Below are positions 55,469-63,566 of a DNA stretch of 64,000 nucleotides, piece after piece. Position numbers and translations under genes: made by a program. The stretch is taken from assembly GCA_905182025.1 (NCBI GenBank), contig CAJJAA010000004.1, positions 1 to 64,000 on the forward strand, read 5' to 3'. Under the pieces are notes generated by a model. The model worked only from the letters and a program-made list of their open reading frames with translations. It did no database searches and had not been told where the DNA came from. Position 1 is the first letter of the stretch. The number at the start of each line of letters is the position of its first letter. This DNA is from an uncultured OM182 clade bacterium (GTDB lineage Bacteria; Pseudomonadota; Gammaproteobacteria; Pseudomonadales; Azotimanducaceae).

Positions 55469-55686
55469 ACACAGTACGCAAATCAATTTTTCCATCTGCA
55501 CAAGATACCTGGGCGTCTATCGCTGCCCGTGAGTTAGACAGCACAAACACCGAAGAGAGCATCGCCAACCTGCAGAGCTGGAATCTGCATGTTTTTGCCC
55601 GGCCCCCTGCGCCTGCCGACTCGCCACGAGCAGGCAACCCTATATTGCCCAGTGATATTTTATTCATAGAGCCACCACTCGCCTGA
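55465..55686 (+). CDS. 73-residue protein with LysM-like C-terminus, unknown function
   Basis: The start ATG overlaps the TetR stop as ATGA, and the stop overlaps the next start, so it is translated as part of the operon. The sequence AQDTWASIAARELDS near residue 12, then LQSWNLHVFARPPAP, and the ending NPILPSDILFIEPP resemble a single LysM-type fold (the LPSD-x-L-F-I tail is the usual end of the repeat). There is no signal peptide, so cell-wall binding is doubtful. I do not know a named family, but its place between regulator and enzymes suggests a specific accessory role. Confidence 0.68.
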   Translation: MNTVRKSIFPSAQDTWASIAARELDSTNTEESIANLQSWNLHVFARPPAPADSPRAGNPILPSDILFIEPPLA

Positions 55687-55916
55687 TGACTGGCGCAAAA
55701 ATAATTGCCGTCAAGCTTAGCGCCGCCCACGAAGGTGATGCTGAGCTTATTGTGGATATTCGCTACAGCAACGGCGGTATCACGCAAGTGCCACTTGACC
55801 GTTATGCCAGTGAAGCACTAATGACAGCGTGCACCGCCGACACAGCCGATGATTTAATTGGGCATGGTTGGGAAAAAGTGCGGCACGCATTACAGGTTTC
55901 TTATAGCCGATATTGA
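55686..55916 (+). CDS. 76-residue protein of unknown function
   Basis: The start overlaps the previous stop by one base (TGATG). The product begins MTGAKIIAVKLSAAHEGDAELIVDIRY and contains SNGGITQVPLDRYASEALMTACTADTAD, read here in two parts, then a helical end HGWEKVRHALQVSY. It is predicted as a beta-hairpin followed by helices, cytosolic. I do not recognise a family. The gene is 27 bp upstream of the amidohydrolase and almost certainly co-transcribed; tight coupling argues it is real and functional. Confidence 0.7.
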   Translation: MTGAKIIAVKLSAAHEGDAELIVDIRYSNGGITQVPLDRYASEALMTACTADTADDLIGHGWEKVRHALQVSYSRY

Positions 55917-55943
55917 AGTGGCCGGTTGGCCAGGAGTTTAATG

Positions 55944-57611
55944 ATGGATTTAGTAATCAGAAACGGAAACATTGTTGATGGCAGCGGTTTGCCATCGTAT
56001 TTAGGGGATATTGCGATCAATGATGGTCGCATTGTGAGAGTCGGCAATGTTGCTGATACGGGGACAACTGAAATTGATGCACGCGGTAAAATTGTGTCGC
56101 CAGGGTTCATCGATCCGCACACGCACTTTGATGCGCAGTTGTTGTGGGACGGTGCGGCCAAGCCGGCCATCGAGCATGGCGTCACGACGATTGTGCCCGG
56201 CAATTGTTCTCTGTCACTGGCACCGCTTAAAGCAGACCACCGTATGAAGTTGGTTGGCATGTTTAACCAAATCGAAGAGATGCCATTTAAAGCCTTCGAA
56301 GAAGGTGTTGTTTGGGATTGGGAAACCTTTGAAGAGTTTGTGACGCGTATTAAGAAAGACCTGACCATTAACGTCGCGCCATTAGTCGGCCACAGTGTCT
56401 TACGCCTGTGGGTCATGGGTAACGAATCGATGCATCGCACGGCCACAGCGCAAGAGACTCAAGCCATGCAAGCGCTTTTGAAAGAGTGCCTAGACGCAGG
56501 CGCGATCGGCCTTTCAACCAGCTTCATTGATATGGACGAAACACTTCAGCCAGTGCCGAGCCGCTATGCTGATGCGGCCGAACTTGATGCATTATGCGCT
56601 GTGTTGGGACAACACAATCGCATACTGCAAGCCGTTCATGAATTTTACGATAACGATATCACCGTGGCGCGAATTGATCAGTTAGCTGACATTAGCCGCA
56701 AACACAAAATCACCACCACGCTGTCGCCGTTGTTTGTCAACAATGACAACTTTGCCGGTGTCGATCAGGCCATCGCTCGAGTTGTAGAACAAAACGAAGC
56801 AGGGGCAAGAGTCTGGCCTCAGGTACAGACAAGGCCAATTGATATCAGCTTCACGTTCTCAGTGCCTAGCCTGCTGTTTATACGTCTACGTACTTGGTAC
56901 GCCGTTATGCGTTTTGGCACGCCGGAGACCATCATGGCTGCGTTTCGCGATGAGGCACAACGAAAGCAATTGGTAGCGGAGGCCAGCAATATGATGGGTT
57001 TGTGGCAGCGGTTAATCTTGCGTCAGGTCAAGACCGAAGCTAACCAGCAATATGTCGGCAAAAACTTGGCAGAGATTGCAGAGCTGCGTGGCACCGATGC
57101 TTTGAATGTAATGATTGATTTGTCCCTAGAGGAGGATCTCGATGCTCACTTCCTCTCTGCTGACATGGGCCACAACAACGACGAGAAGGTTGGTAGCTTG
57201 TTGCGCCATCCTCACGTAATGATTGGTGCCAGCGATGGTGGCGCTCACATCCTGTCATTTTCAACTTACGGCGACACAGGCTATTTGTTCAGCCGGTTTG
57301 TCAGGGATAACCACTCGATGTCGATTGAAGAGGCAGTCAAGAAGATCACGTCAGACACGGCGGACATCTGGGCGATTGCTGATCGTGGCCTGCTGAAGTC
57401 TGGCTATATCGCTGACGTGACTATTTTTGATGCGGATTTGATTGACCGCGGTCCTGAATACTACGTGCAGGATGTACCCGGTGACGGTCATCGTTACGTG
57501 CGTGACAGCGTTGGTGTTGAGACGGTCATTATTGGCGGCGCCGTCGCTTACACGCAGCAAGGCGGCTACACCGATGAACGTCGCGGTGAAATCGTTGGCG
57601 GGCGACCATAA
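55944..57611 (+). CDS. N-acyl-D-amino-acid deacylase-type amidohydrolase
   Basis: 555 residues, amidohydrolase superfamily, D-aminoacylase/N-acyl-D-glutamate deacylase group. The N-terminal barrel strand has SPGFIDPHTHFDAQL with the HxH metal motif, and IVPGNCSLSLAP holds the conserved cysteine; MGASDGGAHI near residue 430 has the catalytic Asp. ATG at 55944 has AGGAG 7 bases upstream; another ATG one codon earlier is too close to it. The next gene starts directly after the stop (TAA ATG). It hydrolyses an N-acyl amine or amide; the exact substrate is unknown. Confidence 0.92.
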   Translation: MDLVIRNGNIVDGSGLPSYLGDIAINDGRIVRVGNVADTGTTEIDARGKIVSPGFIDPHTHFDAQLLWDGAAKPAIEHGVTTIVPGNCSLSLAPLKADHRMKLVGMFNQIEEMPFKAFEEGVVWDWETFEEFVTRIKKDLTINVAPLVGHSVLRLWVMGNESMHRTATAQETQAMQALLKECLDAGAIGLSTSFIDMDETLQPVPSRYADAAELDALCAVLGQHNRILQAVHEFYDNDITVARIDQLADISRKHKITTTLSPLFVNNDNFAGVDQAIARVVEQNEAGARVWPQVQTRPIDISFTFSVPSLLFIRLRTWYAVMRFGTPETIMAAFRDEAQRKQLVAEASNMMGLWQRLILRQVKTEANQQYVGKNLAEIAELRGTDALNVMIDLSLEEDLDAHFLSADMGHNNDEKVGSLLRHPHVMIGASDGGAHILSFSTYGDTGYLFSRFVRDNHSMSIEEAVKKITSDTADIWAIADRGLLKSGYIADVTIFDADLIDRGPEYYVQDVPGDGHRYVRDSVGVETVIIGGAVAYTQQGGYTDERRGEIVGGRP

Positions 57612-58559
57612 ATGATTAATACGCGACGCATTGCCACCAATGGCATAGAACTGAATATTGCAGAAGCGGGCGAAGGTCCACTGGTTCTAATGCTGCATGG
57701 ATTTCCAGAGTCCTGGTACTCTTGGCGGCATCAATTTAAACCCTTGGCCAACGCCGGTTACAAAGCGGTGGCACCTGATATGCGTGGCTACGGTGAGAGC
57801 GACAAGCCTAACGATATTACTGCCTATAATCAGGTTGAGGTGGTGAACGACATTATTGGCCTGATTGCCGCACTCGGTTATGAGACAGCCATCGTGATAG
57901 GCCATGATTGGGGCGCGCCCACCGCATGGAGTTGTGCGCTTCACCATCCCGACAAAGTCACCGCCGTCGGCGCTTTGTCCGTACCCTTCACGCCGCGAGG
58001 CGATGTTGCACCGCTGGCACAAATGCAGAAAATGTTCGAAGGCATGTTTTTCTATCAACTGTATTTTCAAGAACCGGGCGTTGCTGAGGCTGAACTTGAA
58101 GCGGATGTACGTGTTTCGTTGAAAAAGTTTTACCACATGGCATCCGGCGACTTTGACTTAACCACACTCACGCCACAGGGACCGGATTCAGATTTACTGT
58201 CTGCTCTGCCGGAGCCTGAAAAAATGGGTGCATGGTGCTCGAACGCTGATCTGGCCTTTTACACGGCTGAATTTGAGCGCAGTGGTTTTCGCGGACCCGT
58301 TAACTACTATCGCAATCATGATTTGACTTGGCAAAAGACAGCCGGCGCGCCGAACACTATTTCGCAACCGGCGATGTTCATGGCGGGCGACAAAGACGGT
58401 GTCATCATGATGGCGGCTGAAGCGTTGCAAGCCCTACCCGAACGTGTCCCTAATTTGCTACTCAACGAACTGATACCAGGCGCCGGTCACTGGACACAAC
58501 AGGAAGCACCGGAGGCTGTGAACCGCGGCATTCTCAAATTTTTGGAGGCAGTCAAATAA
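57612..58559 (+). CDS. alpha/beta hydrolase, soluble epoxide hydrolase-like
   Basis: 315 residues. HGFPESW at 29-35 is the oxyanion loop, the nucleophile elbow GHDWG puts the catalytic Asp at 99, and FERSGFRGPVNYYRNHD near 225 is the cap-associated stretch typical of epoxide hydrolases. The catalytic His lies in PGAGHWTQQEAP near 295. It opens epoxides to diols, or hydrolyses a related ester or halide; Asp as nucleophile excludes an ordinary Ser esterase. Start and stop abut both neighbours with no spacing (TAA ATG), so translation is coupled. Confidence 0.92.
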   Translation: MINTRRIATNGIELNIAEAGEGPLVLMLHGFPESWYSWRHQFKPLANAGYKAVAPDMRGYGESDKPNDITAYNQVEVVNDIIGLIAALGYETAIVIGHDWGAPTAWSCALHHPDKVTAVGALSVPFTPRGDVAPLAQMQKMFEGMFFYQLYFQEPGVAEAELEADVRVSLKKFYHMASGDFDLTTLTPQGPDSDLLSALPEPEKMGAWCSNADLAFYTAEFERSGFRGPVNYYRNHDLTWQKTAGAPNTISQPAMFMAGDKDGVIMMAAEALQALPERVPNLLLNELIPGAGHWTQQEAPEAVNRGILKFLEAVK

Positions 58560-60074
58560 ATGAACAATACGAAACCAAAAGTTGTTGTCGTCGGCGCAGG
58601 CATTACCGGGCTTTGCACGGCACTAGCATTAGCCAAAGATGGCTTGCCAGTCACGATTTTAGAGCGCGATGCACCGCCCCCAACCGGTGGTGCGGATCAG
58701 GCGTTCTTTGAATGGAACCGCCGCGGTGCGGCCCAGTTTCGTCATCCGCACGCATTCCTTGCGGTCATGAGCAACCTGCTACAAGAAAGTTTCCCCGGCT
58801 TGATGGAGGATTTTTTTGCCGCCGGTGCGCGCAAGGTTTCGTTTGAGGACATGCTGTCGCCTGAGATGGCAAAGAACTATCAGCCTGAACCCGGCGATGA
58901 AAAGATGTGGCTGTTGATGTGTCGCCGCGCGACGATGGAAACCGTTTTTCGTCGATACGCCGAAAATCAGGACCTGGTCACTATACAAAGCGATACGAAC
59001 GTGACGGATCTACTACGACACCGAGAAGACGGACAGATTATTGTTGATGGCGTTACAGTTCAAAAAAGGGGTGAAGAGCCCGTCGACCTGCACTGCGAGG
59101 TGTTGATTGACGCGGCCGGCCGCAACAGCAAATTGAAGGCCTGGTTGCGCGAAGAAGGCGGTCAGATCGTGACGGAAGATGACGATGCAGAAATCGTCTA
59201 TTTTACCCGCCACTACAAACTATTGCCCGGTGTTGAAGAGCCAGAGCGAGGCACGGGTAAAGATCGTTCCTCCGGTGACCTCGGCTACATCAAGTACGGC
59301 GTATTTCCCGGTGAGGGCGGACACTTTGCCATTATTGGCTGTCTGCACAACGACGAAACTGTGCTGCGCGAAGCAGTAAAAGAAAGTGATCAGTTTGATC
59401 TGATCTGCCGCAACATTCCGGGGCTACAACCATGGATCGCACCCGATAAGGCTGAGGCCACAACAAGCTCATTTGGTTTTGGGGACATTCACGCTGTATG
59501 GCATAACTATGTCAATAATGATCAGCCGGTTGCACTAAACTATTTTGCGGTTGGTGATTCAGCCGTGCGCACCAATCCACTTTACGGCAGAGGCTGCAGC
59601 ACGGGCATTATCCACGCCCACTTGCTTAGCAAAGTGCTGACGCAAGAGTCCGACCCGTTGTCACGCGCATTAAGGTTTCATCAGGAGACGGAGCAAGAGT
59701 TGCGCCCCATTTTTAAAGCCAGTTTGTCTGAAGACCGAAAAGCGATACTCAAAGCGAAGGCTGAGATTGCAGGCGAATCCGTTGAGAAAACCGACTCTTT
59801 CAAAGCATGGTTCCGTGTCGCCTTTGGCGACGCACTGGGTATGGCAGCGACAAAAAACATTAACGTGCTGCGCGGCGTGATGCGCACATTTAACCTGCTG
59901 GAGAAACCCGGTGAGTTCATGAAGGACTGGCGTATCGTGTTAACCACTTTTCGCTATATGTTGGCAGGCCGAACGACTAACGCGAATGCCCGCAAAGTCA
60001 GCGGTCCATCACGCGACGAAATGCTTAAAATCGTTGAGGACTACCGAGCGACGCAGCAGGATAAAGCAGCCTAG
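58560..60074 (+). CDS. FAD-dependent monooxygenase/oxidoreductase
   Basis: 504 residues. The N-terminal VVVVGAGITGLCTALALAK (near residue 7) is the FAD-binding Rossmann unit, and GDSAVRTNPLYGRGCSTG near 345 is the second FAD region of the aromatic hydroxylase/halogenase-like group; FRHPHAFLA lies near residue 60. The family hydroxylates or epoxidises ring or alkene substrates with NAD(P)H and O2. It follows the epoxide hydrolase directly, so a monooxygenase-then-epoxide-hydrolase pair is suggested. Substrate unknown. Confidence 0.9.
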   Translation: MNNTKPKVVVVGAGITGLCTALALAKDGLPVTILERDAPPPTGGADQAFFEWNRRGAAQFRHPHAFLAVMSNLLQESFPGLMEDFFAAGARKVSFEDMLSPEMAKNYQPEPGDEKMWLLMCRRATMETVFRRYAENQDLVTIQSDTNVTDLLRHREDGQIIVDGVTVQKRGEEPVDLHCEVLIDAAGRNSKLKAWLREEGGQIVTEDDDAEIVYFTRHYKLLPGVEEPERGTGKDRSSGDLGYIKYGVFPGEGGHFAIIGCLHNDETVLREAVKESDQFDLICRNIPGLQPWIAPDKAEATTSSFGFGDIHAVWHNYVNNDQPVALNYFAVGDSAVRTNPLYGRGCSTGIIHAHLLSKVLTQESDPLSRALRFHQETEQELRPIFKASLSEDRKAILKAKAEIAGESVEKTDSFKAWFRVAFGDALGMAATKNINVLRGVMRTFNLLEKPGEFMKDWRIVLTTFRYMLAGRTTNANARKVSGPSRDEMLKIVEDYRATQQDKAA

Positions 60075-60186
60075 TTTATGCTTTGAGTCCGATTGCCAAT
60101 TGTCATTTTAAATGTCGTTAGTTTTAACGTTGTATTATTTTTGCTATGCTTTTTTGCTAATAGCTATTTATCTTTTGAGAATATTT

Positions 60187-60636
60187 ATGGAACTTGTAGA
60201 AGAATTTGTCTTTAACGCCAAACTAAAAGAAGCACTACCGATTGGAGCAGGTCCTATCGGCACCCGCAATTACCTCGACATCATTAGCGGCGAAGTTGTG
60301 GGCGAAAGACTCAACGGCAAAGTGCTAGGCGGCGGTGAATGGGCGCTTATCGGTCCTGACGGCTTTTTGCGTGTGGATGTGCGCATGCAGGTTCAAACCG
60401 ATGACGATGCTTTTCTGTATGTGCAGTACGTAGGACTTTTGGGCATGACCGACACGGTTCAAACAGCGCTTGCCAGCGGCACTGGAACTAACTTTGGCGA
60501 TCAGTATTTCTATACTAATCCACGCATAGAAACTGGTGACGAGCGTTACGCTTGGCTTAACACTACCTTTTTTGTCGGTGAAGGTAGATTTCTTGAAGGC
60601 GGCGGCGTTGAATATCGCGTTTCTCGCGTAGCCTAA
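60187..60636 (+). CDS. DUF3237 domain protein
   Basis: 149 residues, DUF3237, a small beta-barrel family of unknown activity. Typical pieces are GPIGTRNYLDIISGEVVGERLNGKV, read across two strands, GGEWALIGPDGFLRVDVRMQVQ near residue 55, and the C-terminal GGGVEYRVSRVA. The frame is open 25 codons upstream over a hydrophobic stretch, but ATG at 60187 starts the family and has GAGA upstream. It is the last gene of the TetR operon, 112 bp after the monooxygenase, and is followed by a terminator. Confidence 0.85.
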   Translation: MELVEEFVFNAKLKEALPIGAGPIGTRNYLDIISGEVVGERLNGKVLGGGEWALIGPDGFLRVDVRMQVQTDDDAFLYVQYVGLLGMTDTVQTALASGTGTNFGDQYFYTNPRIETGDERYAWLNTTFFVGEGRFLEGGGVEYRVSRVA

Positions 60637-60706
60637 AAAAAATTCGGGTTGATCATTACATTGCACGCCAGCGACAAGGCCATCTAGCCCGGTATCTTTT
60701 AATTTG

Positions 60707-60733
60707 CCGTGGCTACAAAACCACGGGTTTTTC
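60707..60733 (+). terminator. rho-independent terminator of the TetR operon
   Basis: CCGTGG (60707-60712), loop CTACAAAA, CCACGG (60721-60726), then GTTTTTCT. It lies 70 bp after the DUF3237 stop. Confidence 0.8.
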
Positions 60734-60755
60734 TAGATATACCGTGGGAATTTCT

Positions 60756-61451
60756 TTACGCAGCATTAACATTGCCTTGAGGTTTTTGCTTAGCTGATTT
60801 AAACGCCAGATACCATTCAACTAAAATCAAGTTTGGCACCCAGGCAATCCAGGCGACTGTCGGATAAGAATCAACGAAATCAACACCAGCCACTGCGAAA
60901 AGACCAAGATAGACTCGCAGCATCACCGCACCAAAGGTCATTGAAAAGTTCCGCATCATCCACGCTTTATGTGATGCGATGTCGCCGCGACGAATACTCG
61001 CATAGGCCTGCCAGCCGCTGAACAGCCAAAGCACGGCAAGCATGCCAAAACCAAAGTGTGCCACCAAACCACCATCAGAATTTGGCGAAAGCACAAGACC
61101 ACCCACACCACCGACCAGCACAAACGCCAGATAAATTCGGCCAAGCCAGCGATGAATATTGATATGGTCACGTCGTAGCTTGGACCAAAATTGAAATCCT
61201 CCGATGACGATGACGACGCCGCCACCGATCACGTGCATGGACGAAAATACAGGCCACTCTGCAAATCTGGCATGAGTATCCGGATCTCCCTGCATGCCAG
61301 CTTGAAAGGCAAACGCATATAAACCGATCGCCACACTGGATAAAATCATTAGCCAGAGAGAAATACGGCTTAGCCAGTTCGACGTCGGCTTGCTTGATTT
61401 AGCAGCATTCCCTTTTTCATTGTTACTTGCTTGGATGGTGTGTGTACTCAT
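60756..61451 (-). CDS. DUF2306 domain membrane protein
   Basis: 231 residues. A hydrophilic start of about 27 residues leads into six to seven hydrophobic helices. DUF2306 marks are INIHRWLGRIYLAFVL near residue 97 and DIASHKAWMMRNFSMTFGAVMLRVYL near 160 (two segments), with histidines in helices that may bind a haem or metal. It is divergent from the TetR gene at 61625 and shares a 173-bp spacer with it, which suggests control by that regulator. Start ATG at 61451 has no clear ribosome binding site. Function unknown. Confidence 0.85.
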   Translation of the reverse strand: MSTHTIQASNNEKGNAAKSSKPTSNWLSRISLWLMILSSVAIGLYAFAFQAGMQGDPDTHARFAEWPVFSSMHVIGGGVVIVIGGFQFWSKLRRDHINIHRWLGRIYLAFVLVGGVGGLVLSPNSDGGLVAHFGFGMLAVLWLFSGWQAYASIRRGDIASHKAWMMRNFSMTFGAVMLRVYLGLFAVAGVDFVDSYPTVAWIAWVPNLILVEWYLAFKSAKQKPQGNVNAA

Positions 61452-61568
61452 TATTTAGTGCCTGCTCTGTTTAACTCTTTTCTTTTCGTTCTTCTTTTCT
61501 TCGACTTCTCTGTTTCGGTCTTCTTTGCTTATTCAGCATCTTTACAGTGACAAGTTGTCTTTTTAGTG

Positions 61569-61603
61569 TTTAATTTTGACAATGTCAAGATTAAATTTAT
61601 ACT
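61569..61603 (+). promoter_or_regulatory. sigma70 promoter overlapped by a 27-bp palindromic operator
   Basis: TTGACA (61576-61581) and TATACT (61598-61603) are 16 bp apart. The region 61569-61595 reads TTTAAT-T-TTGACA-A-TGTCAA-G-ATTAAA, a palindrome with a single mismatched pair. Overlap with the -35 box is the classic site of a TetR-type repressor, so the gene 22 bp downstream is probably autoregulated and may also control the divergent DUF2306 gene. Confidence 0.8.
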
Positions 61604-61624
61604 GTTCGCCCAAGCGGGGATCTC

Positions 61625-62278
61625 ATGCAAGAATCAAAACAGACCTACCATCACGGATCATTGAGAAAGAGCCTGCTTGAGGCCGGCGAAAGCGTGCTCG
61701 TAGAGAAAGGCTTCAAGGGTTTTACGCTACGGGAGTGCGCTCGCAGAGCCGGTGTATCCCATGCGGCACCGAAACATCATTTTGGCGGGGTTACTGGTTT
61801 TCTGACGGAACTTGCTGCGATCGGTTTCGATCGATTAACAAAGGAACTCAAGTCTGGTATTGCCAAAGCAAAAGACCTTGATGGCGAGTTCATCGCGACA
61901 ACACAGGCATATGCCAAGTTTGCGGAGCAATACCCTGAGCATTTCAGAATCATGTTTCGCGATGATCTGCTACAAGTCGAGTCGCAAATCCTTGTCTTGG
62001 CTTCGCGCAAAACATTTACAGAACTCACCAACGTGATCTTGAGACAACGAGGTGAGGCGGAAATAACCGTGGATGTGTTTAGCGACTTTCCGAAGTTCGA
62101 AGATCTTATCAATGACATTGTCATTGGCTGGTGTCATATCCATGGATTTGCTCATCTAATGCTTGAAAAGCAGCTTCCGATTGTCGGCAAAAATATGGAG
62201 AAACGCATCGTTAAAAGTTCTTCCACTCGGCTCGCACGGCTGATCCAAAATGATGCAGCAACAAGAAAGTCCGACTGA
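61625..62278 (+). CDS. TetR/AcrR family transcriptional regulator
   Basis: 217 residues. The helix-turn-helix is FTLRECARRAGVSHAAPKHHF at about 37-56, shown in part here, followed by a helical ligand domain. YHHGSLRKSLLEAGE at the start is common in this subgroup. Promoter and near-perfect palindrome lie immediately upstream. It is divergent from the DUF2306 gene and convergent with the MDR reductase gene. Its likely target is the shared spacer and the ligand is unknown. GGGGA precedes the ATG by about 5 bases. Confidence 0.92.
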   Translation: MQESKQTYHHGSLRKSLLEAGESVLVEKGFKGFTLRECARRAGVSHAAPKHHFGGVTGFLTELAAIGFDRLTKELKSGIAKAKDLDGEFIATTQAYAKFAEQYPEHFRIMFRDDLLQVESQILVLASRKTFTELTNVILRQRGEAEITVDVFSDFPKFEDLINDIVIGWCHIHGFAHLMLEKQLPIVGKNMEKRIVKSSSTRLARLIQNDAATRKSD

Positions 62279-62323
62279 GTTAGTTTAGTACTATTGTCTA
62301 GAGATCAACATATGACAAGGGCT

Positions 62324-62347
62324 GCGGCAGCACACTACTGCTGCCGC
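62324..62347. terminator. 9-bp GC-rich hairpin between convergent genes
   Basis: GCGGCAGCA (62324-62332), loop CACTAC, TGCTGCCGC (62339-62347). No U-run follows on either strand, so it may be a weak or bidirectional terminator between the TetR gene and the MDR reductase gene. Confidence 0.5.
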
Positions 62348-62410
62348 GACGACAGGATAGGTACGCGTGCCCAACTTTACGCGCCGCATACCTAACCGCC
62401 CATCCGTCTA

Positions 62411-63439
62411 TTAAATCGGTTCAGCAACCTTAATCATCAATTTGCCGAAATTCTCGCCGGTGAACAACATGCGGAATGCTTCAGGTGCATTTTCCAAGCC
62501 TTCGACAATTGATTCACGGTATTTTAAATCACCACTTTGAATCCATTCAGCCAGTGCTTTCGTTGCATCTTCAAACTCTTCAATCCATTCAGTAACAATA
62601 AAGAAACGAGATTCTGGCGGATGCTCGAGGGCACCTAACACCATCTCAGGTGTTTTAATCTGGTCTTCGCTCGTTGCGTTATAAGCCGAGATAAAACCGC
62701 AAACAGGTACTCGAGCACCTTTGTTTAGCAGCGGTGCGACAGCGTCAAGCACTTCCCCACCGACATTTTCAAAATAAACATCAACGCCATTCGGGCAGGC
62801 TGCCGCTAGTTTCTCAGCAAAATCGGCTTCCTTATAATCAATGCACACATCGAAGCCGAGCTCATTGACCACGTAATCACATTTCGCTTTACCGCCCGCA
62901 AGGCCCACTGCGCGACAGCCTTTAATCTTCGCAATCTGGCCAACAACCGAACCCACTGCACCGGATGCTGCTGAGACAACAACCGTCTCTCCGGGTTGCG
63001 GCTTGCCGAGTTTAAGCAGGCCAAAGTATGCCGTCTGGCCGGGCATGCCTGTCGTACCAACGGCTGTTGAAATGGGCGCAAGATTGGCGTCGACTTTAAA
63101 CAGACGGTAATCGTCGGGTTTAGCAATGGCATGGGACTGCCAACCGTACATGCCACTGACAATGGTACCAACGGGATAGTCTGCATTGTTAGATTCAAGT
63201 ACCTGACTGACAACACCGCCCGTGATGACTTCGCCAATTTCTAAAGGTTTGGCATAGGACTTACGGTCACTCATTCGGCCGCGCATATAGGGATCCAACG
63301 AAAGCCAGAGTGTGCCGAGTAACATTTCATTCTCACCGGGGCTGGCGACAGGTTCGGACTGAATTTCAAAATTATCATTGGTCGGCATGCCAACCGGTCT
63401 CGACTTCATTACGATCTTGGTGTTGGTAAGGTCTGTCAT
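62411..63439 (-). CDS. NADP-dependent medium-chain reductase (2-alkenal/leukotriene B4 reductase-like)
   Basis: 342 residues, zinc-free MDR family. LSLDPYMRGRMSD near residue 50, the cofactor motif SAASGAVGSVVGQIAKI near 155, GGKAKCDYVVNELGFD, and ENVGGEVLDAVAPL near 235 are typical. It reduces activated C=C bonds of enals or enones with NADPH. The open frame continues 69 codons upstream across the tandem repeat tract, but ATG at 63439 begins the family and has GGAG 7 bases upstream, so the Arg/Thr-rich extension is an artefact. It is 124 bp downstream of the methyltransferase gene, same strand. Confidence 0.93.
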   Translation of the reverse strand: MTDLTNTKIVMKSRPVGMPTNDNFEIQSEPVASPGENEMLLGTLWLSLDPYMRGRMSDRKSYAKPLEIGEVITGGVVSQVLESNNADYPVGTIVSGMYGWQSHAIAKPDDYRLFKVDANLAPISTAVGTTGMPGQTAYFGLLKLGKPQPGETVVVSAASGAVGSVVGQIAKIKGCRAVGLAGGKAKCDYVVNELGFDVCIDYKEADFAEKLAAACPNGVDVYFENVGGEVLDAVAPLLNKGARVPVCGFISAYNATSEDQIKTPEMVLGALEHPPESRFFIVTEWIEEFEDATKALAEWIQSGDLKYRESIVEGLENAPEAFRMLFTGENFGKLMIKVAEPI

Positions 63440-63509
63440 GTGGGTTCTCCAAATAGGTTGGGCTGCTAATAATATGATTACATTTTCATGTTTGATCGTT
63501 TTTTCAGGT

Positions 63510-63566
63510 CTTCTTGTTCTTGTTCTTCTCGTTCTTCTCGTTCTTCTCGTTCGTCTCGTTCGTCTA
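63510..63566. repeat. 9-bp tandem repeat overlapping a stop codon
   Basis: GTTCTTCTC is present three times in tandem (63522-63548), followed by two diverged units GTTCGTCTC and GTTCGTCTA ending at 63566; shorter GTTCTT units precede at 63510-63521. The last unit contains the stop codon of the methyltransferase gene. Units are three codons long, so length changes would keep frame. Confidence 0.85.
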
